Of a stretch of DNA of 64,000 bases, positions 53,596 to 62,477 are shown one piece after another (within the stretch, counting starts at the first letter, position 1; each line of letters starts with the position of its first letter). The position numbers were made by a program, and so were the translations under genes. Source of the stretch: Xanthobacteraceae bacterium. GTDB taxonomy: Bacteria; Pseudomonadota; Alphaproteobacteria; Rhizobiales; Xanthobacteraceae. The stretch spans positions 1 to 64,000 of the forward strand of contig JALHRD010000010.1 in NCBI GenBank assembly GCA_022841625.1, written 5' to 3'. Below the pieces are notes generated by a model. The model did no database searches, was not told the origin of the DNA, and saw only the letters and a program-made list of their open reading frames with translations.

Positions 53596-54063
53596 TCATA
53601 CCCGCGTCTGCGCATTCACTCTCTTGATCAAATCATCGATCTCTCGATTCCTAGAAAAAGGCAGAAAGCGACGAGGATAGATGAACTTAATTTGAACGCC
53701 GAATGCACTCGGGCGCCGCAGCATCAAGGTAACACAACTGGGTCGTGAATAACTCACTTCGACAATATCAGCGAGCGCAATACGTTCTTGTTGTCTGTTG
53801 TGCCCGAAGAAGCTGCTGCTGGTGATGATGAGGGCATCGTCTGCATCCAGAACCTCATCGACAAGATCGAATGAAATTTCCTTCATTACAAAATAGAAAA
53901 TGACAAAGGCAAACAACAGCGCTGAAAATCCAAACCACAATGGCAGCTCCGGGGGTGGTTTGGTCACTAAAGCGACTACCATGAAAATGAGACCACCAAA
54001 CATCACTACTGGCATAACTCGCTTAACCCAGAATGTATCGAACCTCGACGAAATGCGGCGCAT
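53596..54063 (-). CDS. Lower-GC membrane protein of unknown function
   Basis: A 155-residue protein with two hydrophobic helices near the N-terminus (VMPVVMFGGLIFMVVALV and LWFGFSALLFAFVIFYFVM) and a soluble C-terminal domain (ALIITSSSFFGHNRQQERIALADIVEVSYSRPS), which recalls bacterial PH-like membrane domains. The DNA is about 45-50% GC by eye, clearly below its surroundings, suggesting acquisition. It lies between the toxin gene and intact ispG. Not recognised. Confidence 0.6.
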   Translation of the reverse strand: MRRISSRFDTFWVKRVMPVVMFGGLIFMVVALVTKPPPELPLWFGFSALLFAFVIFYFVMKEISFDLVDEVLDADDALIITSSSFFGHNRQQERIALADIVEVSYSRPSCVTLMLRRPSAFGVQIKFIYPRRFLPFSRNREIDDLIKRVNAQTRV

Positions 54064-54075
54064 CGGCGTCGCACC

Positions 54076-55329
54076 CTACTCCGCCGCCGTCCTTCCCGCG
54101 CCGCCCTGGCCGTAACGGCGTTCGATATAATCGATCACCAGCTTCTGGAAGTCCGCCGCCACCGTCGGGCCGCGCAGCGTCAGGGCTTTCTTGCCGTCGA
54201 TGAACACCGGCGCCGCCGGGCTTTCGCCGGTGCCGGGCAGCGAGATGCCGATATCGGCGTGTTTGGATTCGCCGGGGCCGTTGACGATGCAGCCCATCAC
54301 CGCGACGTTGAGCGCCTCGACGCCCGGATATTGCTTCTTCCAAGCCGGCATCGATTCATGAATGAAGTTCTGGATATCGCGCGCGAGTTCCTGGAACGTG
54401 GTCGAAGTAGTGCGCCCGCAGCCCGGGCACGCCGCGACCAACGGCACGAAGGTGCGGAACCCCATGGTCTGCAGCAATTCCTGCGCGACCTTGACTTCCA
54501 GGGTGCGGTCGCCGCCCGGCTCCGGCGTCAGCGAGATCCGGATGGTGTCGCCGATGCCCTGTTGCAGCAGCACGCCCATGCCGGCGGCCGAGCCGACAAT
54601 GCCCTTCGAACCCATGCCGGCCTCGGTGAGGCCGAGATGCAGCGCATAGTCGCAGCGCTGCGCCAGATCGGCATAGACCGCGATCAGATCCTGCACCGCC
54701 GACACCTTGGCGGACAAAATGATGCGGTTGCGCGGCAGACCGATTTCCTCGGCACGAGCGGCCGACAACAGCGCCGACTGGACCATCGCCTCGCGGGTGA
54801 TTTCGCGTGCGTCCTTGGGTGCGCTGGAGCGCGCGTTCTCGTCCATCAAATGGGTGAGCAGTTCCTGATCGAGCGAGCCCCAATTGGCGCCGATGCGCAC
54901 CGGCTTGTTGTGTTTGATAGCGTTTTCGACAATGGCGCCGAACTGACGGTCTTTCTTGTCCTTGAAGCCGACATTGCCGGGATTGATCCGGTATTTGTCG
55001 AGCGCTTCGGCGCAGGCCGGATGATCGGCCAAGAGCTTGTGGCCGATATAGTGGAAGTCACCGACGATCGGCACGTCGCAGCCCTGTAACAGCAGCCGTT
55101 CCTTGATGTGCGGCACGGCAGCCGCGGCTTCATCGCGGTCGACGGTAATGCGCACGATCTCGGAGCCGGCCCGCGCCAGCGCTACGACCTGGCCTACCGT
55201 CGCGTTCACATCGGCGGTGTCGGTATTGGTCATCGATTGCACGACAACCGGCGCGCCGCCGCCAACGGTTACGCCGCCGACATCGACCGGCACCGATTGG
55301 CGTCGCGCCTGCGGAACTGCTGCAGTCAT
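54076..55329 (-). CDS. ispG: 4-hydroxy-3-methylbut-2-enyl-diphosphate synthase (flavodoxin/ferredoxin)
   Basis: A 417-residue [4Fe-4S] enzyme of the MEP pathway, turning MEcPP into HMBPP. Seen: [21 protein letters not shown] at the start of the barrel, [29 protein letters not shown], and cluster Cys in [18 protein letters not shown] and [11 protein letters not shown]. The start at 55329 has AGGAG 6-8 nt upstream. The last 397 bp are duplicated at 52387-52784. Located 83 bp downstream of the Fur-type gene on the same strand. Confidence 0.96.
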   Translation of the reverse strand: MTAAVPQARRQSVPVDVGGVTVGGGAPVVVQSMTNTDTADVNATVGQVVALARAGSEIVRITVDRDEAAAAVPHIKERLLLQGCDVPIVGDFHYIGHKLLADHPACAEALDKYRINPGNVGFKDKKDRQFGAIVENAIKHNKPVRIGANWGSLDQELLTHLMDENARSSAPKDAREITREAMVQSALLSAARAEEIGLPRNRIILSAKVSAVQDLIAVYADLAQRCDYALHLGLTEAGMGSKGIVGSAAGMGVLLQQGIGDTIRISLTPEPGGDRTLEVKVAQELLQTMGFRTFVPLVAACPGCGRTTSTTFQELARDIQNFIHESMPAWKKQYPGVEALNVAVMGCIVNGPGESKHADIGISLPGTGESPAAPVFIDGKKALTLRGPTVAADFQKLVIDYIERRYGQGGAGRTAAE

Positions 55330-55412
55330 CGTCATCTCCTCTTGTGCCGCTTCGGTGCCAGAGCGCCGCCGCAACGTCAATGCGGGGTGCGAAGCGGCCG
55401 GTTCTTGTTGAC

Positions 55413-55928
55413 CTAACTCTTCTTGCCGCAATGCGTGCAGATACCGGTAATTTCGATGACCGGCGATTTCGGCGTGAAACCCGCCGCCGCGGCCGCCGAT
55501 CGAACGGTGCCGGCGACCTCCGAGGAGGATGCCTCGCCAACCGTGCCGCATCGCTCGCAAATCAGAAACACCACCAGATCGCCAGCCCCGTGGGTATGCA
55601 CGCAGGCGACGAAGGCATTGCGACTTTCGATCCGATGCACCAAGCCGTTTTCGCGCAGGAACTCGAGCGCCCGATAAACCGTGATTGGCGCCGGCCGCGG
55701 TTTCGCAGGCGAAACCCGCTCCATGATCTCGTAGGCGCCGAGCGGCTGATGACTTTCCAAAAGCGCGCCCAACACCTCACGGCGGATCGGCGTCAGCCGC
55801 TGCCCGCGCTCACCACAGCGCGCCTCAGCGACCGCCATGGCGTCGCTGGAACAGCGGTCATGGTCGTGCCCCGGCGCCGGGAAAACCGCCACCTCAGCCT
55901 TGTTATGTGCCGTCTTGACCCTAGCCAT
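55413..55928 (-). CDS. zur: Fur family regulator, probably Zur
   Basis: A 171-residue Fur-family repressor. Winged-helix N-terminus ([28 protein letters not shown]), dimerisation half with [36 protein letters not shown], and C-terminal CTHCGKKS. Both CxxC pairs needed for the structural zinc are present. The assignment to Zur and not Fur rests on the C-terminal CxxC and Hyphomicrobiales gene order beside ispG, so it is moderate. Confidence 0.8.
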   Translation of the reverse strand: MARVKTAHNKAEVAVFPAPGHDHDRCSSDAMAVAEARCGERGQRLTPIRREVLGALLESHQPLGAYEIMERVSPAKPRPAPITVYRALEFLRENGLVHRIESRNAFVACVHTHGAGDLVVFLICERCGTVGEASSSEVAGTVRSAAAAAGFTPKSPVIEITGICTHCGKKS

Positions 55929-55986
55929 CGCCGAACCATAGCCGTTTGTGCCGCGCTGCGGACAATATTGCGTCGCACCAATTTCT

Positions 55987-56001
55987 TATTGCATTGCAAT
56001 A
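55987..56001. promoter_or_regulatory. Perfect 15-bp palindrome upstream of zur and patatin gene
   Basis: TATTGCATTGCAATA, 7-bp arms about a central T, in AT-rich DNA between divergent zur (start 55928) and the patatin gene (start 56071). Candidate operator, possibly for Zur autoregulation, but it is not an exact match to the published alphaproteobacterial Zur box as recalled. Confidence 0.45.
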
Positions 56002-56070
56002 TATACCCGATCAGATTTCATATTTGGCTGATTCGGCTCACTTTTTCGTCATCAACCAGGACAAGATGTG

Positions 56071-57222
56071 ATGCTTCCGACGTTATTGAGCAAGCTCATT
56101 CCGGCCCTTCGGCGGCGTTATAGCGGGCGCCGGGCGCGCGACTCGGGTTTCGCCGGCGCCAGCAAAAACGTCAACCTCGCTTTGCAGGGCGGCGGTGCCC
56201 ACGGCGCCTTCACCTGGGGCGTGCTCGACCGGCTCCTGGCGGACGGTCGGATTGCGATCGACGGCATTTCGGGCGCGTCGGCGGGCGCCGTAAATGCCGT
56301 GATGCTGGCCGACGGTCTGGCGCGCGGCGGCGCCGGAGCTGCGCGACAGCGGCTTGCGGAATTCTGGCGCGCCGCAAGTCTCGGCGGCGCCTTGCCGGCA
56401 TTGCAGCGCGAGGCAATCGCGCGGCTGTTCGCCCTGGCGCCGCGGCAGAATTCGCCGGATCCTTGGCTCGGAGCCCTGACGCGCTACTGGTCGCCCTACG
56501 ACTTCAATCCGCTCAACATCAATCCGTTGAAAGATCTGATCGAGCGCTTTGTCGATTTTCCGTTGCTGCGGGGCGATACCCGCCGAGAAATTTTTATCTC
56601 CGCCACCAATGTGCAGAGCGGCGAGCCGCGCCTGTTTACACGCGCCGAGATTTCCGCCGAGGCGATCATGGCGTCGGCTTGCCTGCCGCTCATGTTTCAG
56701 GCGACCGAAATCGACGGCGTGCCGCACTGGGACGGCGGCTATAGCGGCAATCCGCCGCTCCTGCCGTTCTTGAGCGCCACCGCGACCGAGGACTTGCTGA
56801 TCGTGCAGATCAACCCAAAGGAGCGCGGCGGCGCGCCGCAAAGCGCGAACGAAATTATGGCACGGCTACATGAACTGACCTTCAATGCGCCATTGCTCGC
56901 GGAACTGCGCGCACTCGCGCTGGCGCAGCGTTTGATCGCCGAAGGCCGGCTGCCGCGGGGCACCGCGGCTGGCCAATATCGGCGCATTCGGCTGCACCGC
57001 ATCGTCATGGATATCGGCGCGGCATTCAACGACCGTGGCCGGCTCAGCAATGACTACGCATTTTTCGAACGCTTGCATGAACTCGGTCGCGACGCGGCGC
57101 AGCGGTTTCTCGCCGCTCATTTCGACGATATCGGCCACAGGAGCACCATCGATCTTCCGGTGCCGCCTGATCCGACGCAGCGCGACGAAGTTTCCGTTCC
57201 GGCAGCAAAGCTGGCTTCGTGA
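56071..57222 (+). CDS. Patatin-like phospholipase
   Basis: A 383-residue serine lipase. Glycine-rich oxyanion loop NLALQGGGAHGAFTWG, nucleophile S70 in GISGASAGAVNAVM, and Asp221 in HWDGGYSGNPPLLPFL give the Ser-Asp dyad. Acyl hydrolase of membrane or neutral lipids, cytosolic or membrane-attached. ATG at 56071 is used; GTG at 56068 also fits. A basic N-terminus precedes the domain. Divergent from zur. Confidence 0.93.
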   Translation: MLPTLLSKLIPALRRRYSGRRARDSGFAGASKNVNLALQGGGAHGAFTWGVLDRLLADGRIAIDGISGASAGAVNAVMLADGLARGGAGAARQRLAEFWRAASLGGALPALQREAIARLFALAPRQNSPDPWLGALTRYWSPYDFNPLNINPLKDLIERFVDFPLLRGDTRREIFISATNVQSGEPRLFTRAEISAEAIMASACLPLMFQATEIDGVPHWDGGYSGNPPLLPFLSATATEDLLIVQINPKERGGAPQSANEIMARLHELTFNAPLLAELRALALAQRLIAEGRLPRGTAAGQYRRIRLHRIVMDIGAAFNDRGRLSNDYAFFERLHELGRDAAQRFLAAHFDDIGHRSTIDLPVPPDPTQRDEVSVPAAKLAS

Positions 57223-57276
57223 TAAATTGAATGGATGACCGCACCGCCGCGGTCATCGGAGCACCCGAGCACCCAC

Positions 57277-58401
57277 TCAGCGCGGCAGGAATTCCGCCCG
57301 GACCTGGTCGGTATGTTCGCCTAGCGCCGGCACCGCGCCATAGTGGCGGCTCTCGCCGACGCGGCGAGCCGGCGGCGCCGGATAGTGGGTGACCCCGCCC
57401 GCGGTTTGAACCGCGATCCGCCGCAGATGCGGATGGCGCGCCAACCCGGCGGGATCGTTCACCTGTGCGAATGCGATATCGGCGGCGGCGAGCTTTGCAA
57501 TCAGCGGCGCAATGTCCAAAGCGCCGAATACGGCAGCGACCCGGCCGTCGGTCTCGGCGCGGCGTTGTACCCGCGCGACATTGCTGGCGAAGTTCGGATC
57601 TTCAGCGAGCGCCCGGTCGCCAAGCACCTCAGCGGCCAGCACACGCCACTCACGGTCGCTCTGGATCGAGATCAGCACGTCGACGCCGTCCCGGCTCTTG
57701 AAAACGCCATAGGGCGCGATCGAGGTATGCGCGAGACCGACCCGTTGCGGCGGCTTGCCGCCTTCCTGCTGCATCAGCGGGATCGCCATCCAATCCGCCA
57801 TGGCATCGAACAGCGAGATCGACAGTTCCGCCCCCTCGCCGGTTTGTCCGCGCGCGATCAGCGCCTCAAGGATCGCCGCATAGGCATTCATGCCGGCGCC
57901 GATATCGCAAACCGAGACGCCGACCCGCGCCGGCTCGGACGGCCCGCCAGTAATCGACGCTAGCCCGACCTCGGCCTGAATCAGGAGATCGTAGGCCTTG
58001 CGATCCGCATAGGGACCGTCCTCGCCATAACCCGAAATCGAGCAGACGATCAGCCGTGGATGCGCGCGGCGCAGCTGCGCAATCGGGAAACCCAATCTTG
58101 CGACCGAACCGGGCTTGAGGTTCTGCACAAACACATCGGCCTTGGCGAGCATCGCTGTGAGCAGCGCCTTATCCTCGGCCTTGCCGAGATCGAGCATCAC
58201 CGATTCCTTGCCGCGGTTGAGCCAGACAAAATAGCTCGACTCGCCATTGGCGACCGCGTCATAGCCACGCGCGAAATCGCCCTCAGGACGCTCGATCTTG
58301 ATCACGCGCGCGCCGGCATCGGCCAGCCGGCAGGTGCACATCGGCGCGGCCACCGCCTGTTCGAGCGCAACGACAAGGAGGCCGGACAGCGGCAGCGGCA
58401 T
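57277..58401 (-). CDS. CaiB/BaiF family CoA transferase
   Basis: A 374-residue class III CoA transferase: LVVALEQAVAAPMCTCRLADAGARVIKIERPEGDFARGYD at the N-terminus, NRGKESVMLDLGKAEDKA, GYGEDGPYADRKAYDLLIQAEVGLASITGGPSEPARVG and the catalytic Asp region GAGMNAYAAILEALI. It moves CoA between acids and activates a substrate. 6 bp after the acyl-CoA dehydrogenase stop, last gene of the operon-like run. Substrate unknown. Confidence 0.93.
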   Translation of the reverse strand: MPLPLSGLLVVALEQAVAAPMCTCRLADAGARVIKIERPEGDFARGYDAVANGESSYFVWLNRGKESVMLDLGKAEDKALLTAMLAKADVFVQNLKPGSVARLGFPIAQLRRAHPRLIVCSISGYGEDGPYADRKAYDLLIQAEVGLASITGGPSEPARVGVSVCDIGAGMNAYAAILEALIARGQTGEGAELSISLFDAMADWMAIPLMQQEGGKPPQRVGLAHTSIAPYGVFKSRDGVDVLISIQSDREWRVLAAEVLGDRALAEDPNFASNVARVQRRAETDGRVAAVFGALDIAPLIAKLAAADIAFAQVNDPAGLARHPHLRRIAVQTAGGVTHYPAPPARRVGESRHYGAVPALGEHTDQVRAEFLPR

Positions 58402-58407
58402 GCGCCC

Positions 58408-59580
58408 TCAATACGACCGTGGCAGGCCGAGCACATGCTCGGCGACATAGGACAGGATCAGATTGGTCGAGATCGGCGCCACCTGATAAAGCCGCGTCTC
58501 GCGGAACTTGCGCTCGATATCGAATTCCTCGGCGAAGCCGAAGCCGCCATGGGTCTGCACGCAGATTTCAGCCGCCGCCCAGGACGCATCGGCGGCTGCA
58601 AGCTTGGCCATATTGGCTTCGGCGCCGCAGTCGCGGCCCGCGTCATAGAGCGAGGCCGCCTCGCGCACCATCAGCGCGGCGGTGCGCATCTGCGCATAGG
58701 CGCGCGCGATCGGAAACTGCACGCCCTGGTTCTGTCCGATCGGGCGGCCAAACACCACGCGCTCCTTGGCATAGCCGACGGCCTTGTCGACGAACCAGCG
58801 GGCATCGCCAATGCATTCGGCGGCGATGAGAATCCGTTCGGCGTTCATCCCGGACAGGATATAGCGGAAGCCCTCGCCTTCTTCACCGATGAGATTGTCT
58901 GCCGGCACCCGCATTGCATCGAAGAAGATTTCAGTGGTGGCGTGGTTCATCATGGTGGGGATCGGCCGGATGGTCAGGCCCTTGGCTGCGCGCATATCAA
59001 ACAGAAATACCGAGAGCCCGCCGGTGCGCTTCGATGCCTGCTCGCGCGCGGTGGTGCGCGCCAACAGCAGCATGAGATCGGAATGTTCGGCGCGCGAGGT
59101 CCAGATCTTCTGACCGTTGATGACATAATCCGTGCCGTCGCGTAGCGCGGTGGTACGCAAATCGAGCGTGTCGGAGCCGGAGGTCGGCTCGGTTACGCCG
59201 AATGCCTGCAAACGCAGCTCGCCCTTGGCAATGGCCGGAAGATAACGGGCTTTCTGCGCGTCGCTGCCATGACGCAGCAGCGTGCCCATTGTGTACATCT
59301 GCGCATGGCAGGCCGCGCCATTTCCGCCGGAAGCATGGATTTCTTCCATGATTGCCGCCGCCGCCGCCAATGACAGCCCGCTGCCGCCGTAGGATTCGGG
59401 GATCAGCGCGGCAAGGAAGCCGGCCTTCGTGAGCGCAGCGACGAATTCGGTCGGATAGCCGCGCTCGCGGTCGAGCGCGCGCCAATATTCGCCAGGAAAG
59501 TCCGCGCACAGCGCGCGCACCGATTCACGAATCGGCGCATGTTCGTCGGGCTGGTCAGAATGAATATTGGGATCGGCCAT
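58408..59580 (-). CDS. Acyl-CoA dehydrogenase
   Basis: A 390-residue flavoenzyme. N-terminal helical domain (REYWRALDRERGYPTEFVAALTKAGFLAALIPES), middle barrel LQAFGVTEPTSGSDTLDLRTTALRDG, and C-terminal domain with the catalytic Glu in VQTHGGFGFAEEFDIERKFRETRLYQVAPISTNLILSYVAEHVLGL. It introduces the first double bond of beta-oxidation and passes electrons to ETF. 8 bp from the MaoC gene. Chain or branch specificity is unknown. Confidence 0.94.
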   Translation of the reverse strand: MADPNIHSDQPDEHAPIRESVRALCADFPGEYWRALDRERGYPTEFVAALTKAGFLAALIPESYGGSGLSLAAAAAIMEEIHASGGNGAACHAQMYTMGTLLRHGSDAQKARYLPAIAKGELRLQAFGVTEPTSGSDTLDLRTTALRDGTDYVINGQKIWTSRAEHSDLMLLLARTTAREQASKRTGGLSVFLFDMRAAKGLTIRPIPTMMNHATTEIFFDAMRVPADNLIGEEGEGFRYILSGMNAERILIAAECIGDARWFVDKAVGYAKERVVFGRPIGQNQGVQFPIARAYAQMRTAALMVREAASLYDAGRDCGAEANMAKLAAADASWAAAEICVQTHGGFGFAEEFDIERKFRETRLYQVAPISTNLILSYVAEHVLGLPRSY

Positions 59581-59588
59581 GAACCGGA

Positions 59589-60449
59589 CTATAGCGCGAT
59601 TTCCGCCCGACCGTTGTTAAGCGCGACGACATCGCGCTCGACCACACGGGCCCGAAAACTCACGACCTGGCCGTCACGCCACATCTCAGTGCGGATGGTC
59701 TCGCCTGGAAACACCGGGGCCGAAAACCGGCCGGCAATCGCGGTCAGCTTGGTCGGGTCATAGCCAGCGAAGCTCCTGAGCAGCGCATGCCCGGCCACCC
59801 CATAGGTCGCAAGCCCATGCAGGATCGGGCGTGGAAAGCCCGCCGCCTTCGCCACCACGGGCTCGGCATGCAGGGGGTTCGGGTCGGCGCTGAGCCGATA
59901 GATCAGCGCCATTTCCGGCCGCGTCGGCAGATCGCAGACTAGGTCGGGTGCGCGCTCCGGGATCGGATGCACCGGCGGTTGCTGGCGCGGCGGCCCGCCG
60001 AAGCCGCCATCGGCGCGGCAGAAGGTGGTCTGCATGATGGTGGCGACCCGCGCGGCGGACACCTTGTCTTCAATGATCCGCTCGACATAGAGCACCGCGC
60101 CCTTGCCCACACCCTTATCGACAATCTCGACAACGCGCGTGCGGCTGACAACCGCGCCACGCGGCGCAAGCGGCCGATGCAAGGTGATGGCATATTCGCC
60201 CGCCACCACTTTCACCCAGTCGATGCCGGTGTCGAGCTCCTTCACCCAGTAACCGGGATAGCCGATCACCGCCGCCATGGTTGGCAGCACCTTGAGGTTC
60301 TTTTCGTAAACGAAAGCCAGTTGATCCTCATCCATGGGATCGTAACCAAACCCCAAGCCGAGCGCGTAAAGCATACAGTCCTTCGGACCGTAACTGTGCT
60401 CGACATCGGGAATCCTCAGCGCCAGGAGCTTATCGTAATCGATGGCCAT
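59589..60449 (-). CDS. MaoC-type 2-enoyl-CoA hydratase
   Basis: A 286-residue double hot-dog protein of the hydratase 2 group. The N-terminal half starts DKLLALRIPDVEHSYGPKD, and the C-terminal half has the catalytic SADPNPLHAEPVVAKAAGFPRPILHG, the hydratase 2 signature (SxDxNPxH). It gives (R)-3-hydroxyacyl-CoA. 3 bp from the SDR gene. Together with that SDR it resembles the two halves of an MFE-2 beta-oxidation enzyme. Confidence 0.93.
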   Translation of the reverse strand: MAIDYDKLLALRIPDVEHSYGPKDCMLYALGLGFGYDPMDEDQLAFVYEKNLKVLPTMAAVIGYPGYWVKELDTGIDWVKVVAGEYAITLHRPLAPRGAVVSRTRVVEIVDKGVGKGAVLYVERIIEDKVSAARVATIMQTTFCRADGGFGGPPRQQPPVHPIPERAPDLVCDLPTRPEMALIYRLSADPNPLHAEPVVAKAAGFPRPILHGLATYGVAGHALLRSFAGYDPTKLTAIAGRFSAPVFPGETIRTEMWRDGQVVSFRARVVERDVVALNNGRAEIAL

Positions 60450-60452
60450 CGC

Positions 60453-61364
60453 TCACACCGGGTCCCACGAAAACACGTCGCCGGAGCGCTCAAGCGGCGT
60501 AAGCGACGAAGCGAATGCGCCCTTGAGCTGCGCCTCGAGCTTTTCGGGTGTCCAGCCGTCGGACCGATGCAGCGTCCGCACCGGGCGCGGCTGGCTGAAC
60601 AGAAACACCTCGTTGTTGCGCACCCCGAAGATCTGGCCAGTGATACCCTCGGCACGATCCGACGCCAAATAGACCGCGAGCGGCGCAATCTTTTCCGGGG
60701 TCATCTGCTGGAAGCGCTCGACCCGGCGTTTTTCTTCCTCGGTTTCTGCCGGAATTGAATCGATCATGCGGGTCCAGGCAAACGGCGCGATGCAATTTGA
60801 ACGCACCTTGAAGCGCTGCATGTCGAGCGCGATCGCGCGCGACAGGCCGACAATGCCGAATTTCGCCGCCATGTAATTGGCCTGGCCGAAATTGCCGACC
60901 AGCGCCGATGTCGAGGTCATATGCACAAACGCGCCCGAGTTCTGCTCACGGAACAGAGTGGCGCAGGCGCGGCTCATATTGAACGAGCCGTTGAGGTGAA
61001 CGTCGAGCACGTCTTTCCAATCCGCATGGCTCATGCGGTGGAAGATCGCGTCACGTAGGATGCCGGCATTGTTGACCAGAATGTCGACGCGACCGAATGC
61101 GTCGCGCGCCGCCTTGACGATCGCCTCGGCGTTTTTCGGCTCGACGATCGAGAGCGTCGAAGCGATCGCCTCGCCGCCGGCCTGCTTGATCTCGGCCACC
61201 ACTTCATGGGCCGGGCCGCTGTCAGCGCCGGCGCCTTGCAGGCTCGCACCAATGTCGCAGGCAACCACCCGCGCGCCCGCCTTCGCCAATGCGAGCGCAA
61301 TGCCGCGCCCGATCCCGCGCGCAGCCCCGGTGACGATCGCGACATTTCCGGAAACCATCGCCAT
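60453..61364 (-). CDS. SDR family (3R)-hydroxyacyl-CoA dehydrogenase-like protein
   Basis: A 303-residue short-chain dehydrogenase: VTGAARGIGRGIALALAKAGARVVACD, NNAGILRDAIFHRM, HMTSTSALVGNFGQANYMAAKFGIVG (catalytic Ser/Tyr/Lys). It has an extra C-terminal extension of about 60 residues (QPRPVRTLHRSDGWTPEKLEAQLKG), as in the hydroxyacyl-CoA dehydrogenase part of MFE-2. Start at 61364 forms TAATG with the preceding stop; 61358 is also possible. Probably works after the MaoC hydratase. Confidence 0.9.
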   Translation of the reverse strand: MAMVSGNVAIVTGAARGIGRGIALALAKAGARVVACDIGASLQGAGADSGPAHEVVAEIKQAGGEAIASTLSIVEPKNAEAIVKAARDAFGRVDILVNNAGILRDAIFHRMSHADWKDVLDVHLNGSFNMSRACATLFREQNSGAFVHMTSTSALVGNFGQANYMAAKFGIVGLSRAIALDMQRFKVRSNCIAPFAWTRMIDSIPAETEEEKRRVERFQQMTPEKIAPLAVYLASDRAEGITGQIFGVRNNEVFLFSQPRPVRTLHRSDGWTPEKLEAQLKGAFASSLTPLERSGDVFSWDPV

Positions 61365-62473
61365 TACCGCCCCCAAATCTCGTCGGCCAATTCGACAATC
61401 ATCCGCAATTTGGCCCACTGTTCTTCCTCGGCGAGCAGATTGCCCTCCTCGGTCGAGGCAAATCCGCATTGCGGCGACAGACAGAGCTGATCGATATCGA
61501 CGAATTTTGCGGCCTCGTCGATCCGACGCCTGATCGCGTCCTTGCTTTCCAACGTACCGGTTTTCGAGGTGACAAGACCGAGCACCACGGTCTTGCCCTT
61601 GGGCACAAAGCGCAGCGGCTCGAATGAGCCGGATCGTGCGCTGTCATATTCCATGAAATAGCCGTGCACCTTGATGGTGTTGAATAGCATTTCCGCGATC
61701 GGCTCATAGCCGCCGCCGGCGCTGATGAAGGTCGAACGGAAATTGCCGCGGCACAGATGCATCGAGATTGTCATGTCCGAAGGCAGGTCCGCAATCGCAG
61801 CATTGATCATGCCGGCATAGACCAGCGGCAGCTTGTCAGGATCGTCGCCACGCGCGACCACCTGCGGCCGCAGTTCGGGATCGCACAGATAGGTCAGATT
61901 GGTCTCGTCGAGCTGAAGATAACGACAGCCCGCATCGACAAACCCGCCAACAACCTTGCGCCAGGTCGCGCCGAGATCGCGATAGAATTCGTCCATCGAC
62001 GGGTAGATCGTTTCCGGAACGACCTTGCGGCCAAACCGAAAGTGCAGTGTCGACGGCGAGGGAATCGTCATCTTCGGCGTCAACTTGGTATGCGCCTTGA
62101 CGAATTTGAAATGCTCGATCATCGGATGCGGAACATAGCCGCCGAGCCGCTTGTTGACGCGCAATTGGATGGGGTGCGCGGCCGCGCCATGAAACTGGAA
62201 TGCGCGTTCGCCGCGATAGGACTCGACGCCGTCCAGCGCAACCAGGAAGTCGGTCTGCCAGGAAGCACGACGATATTCGCCGTCGGTTATCGATTGGAGG
62301 CCCACAGACTCCTGCTTTTTAATCAGCGCGGCGATCTCGCGATCTTCGATCTCCCTAAGCGCCGCGGCAGAGAGCGCGCCTCTGTCGCGTTGCGCACGCG
62401 CATCCCGCAATGCCGCCGAACGCAACAGGCTGCCGACATGGTCGGCGCGGAATGGCGGTTTCGATCGCGTCAT
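61364..62473 (-). CDS. Core MetE-like (cobalamin-independent methionine synthase C-terminal family) protein 1
   Basis: A 369-residue protein of the MetE catalytic-domain family without the N-terminal half of classical MetE (full-length is about 750 residues). It starts KPPFRADHVGSLLRSAAL; zinc ligands appear as H-L-C in SMHLCRGNFRST and Cys in CLSPQCGFASTEEGN. Core-MetE proteins use a methyl donor that may not be methyltetrahydrofolate. 4 bp downstream of its close paralogue and 1-bp overlap with the SDR gene, so it is part of the run. Substrate unknown. Confidence 0.9.
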   Translation of the reverse strand: MTRSKPPFRADHVGSLLRSAALRDARAQRDRGALSAAALREIEDREIAALIKKQESVGLQSITDGEYRRASWQTDFLVALDGVESYRGERAFQFHGAAAHPIQLRVNKRLGGYVPHPMIEHFKFVKAHTKLTPKMTIPSPSTLHFRFGRKVVPETIYPSMDEFYRDLGATWRKVVGGFVDAGCRYLQLDETNLTYLCDPELRPQVVARGDDPDKLPLVYAGMINAAIADLPSDMTISMHLCRGNFRSTFISAGGGYEPIAEMLFNTIKVHGYFMEYDSARSGSFEPLRFVPKGKTVVLGLVTSKTGTLESKDAIRRRIDEAAKFVDIDQLCLSPQCGFASTEEGNLLAEEEQWAKLRMIVELADEIWGR

Positions 62474-62477
62474 TGCC

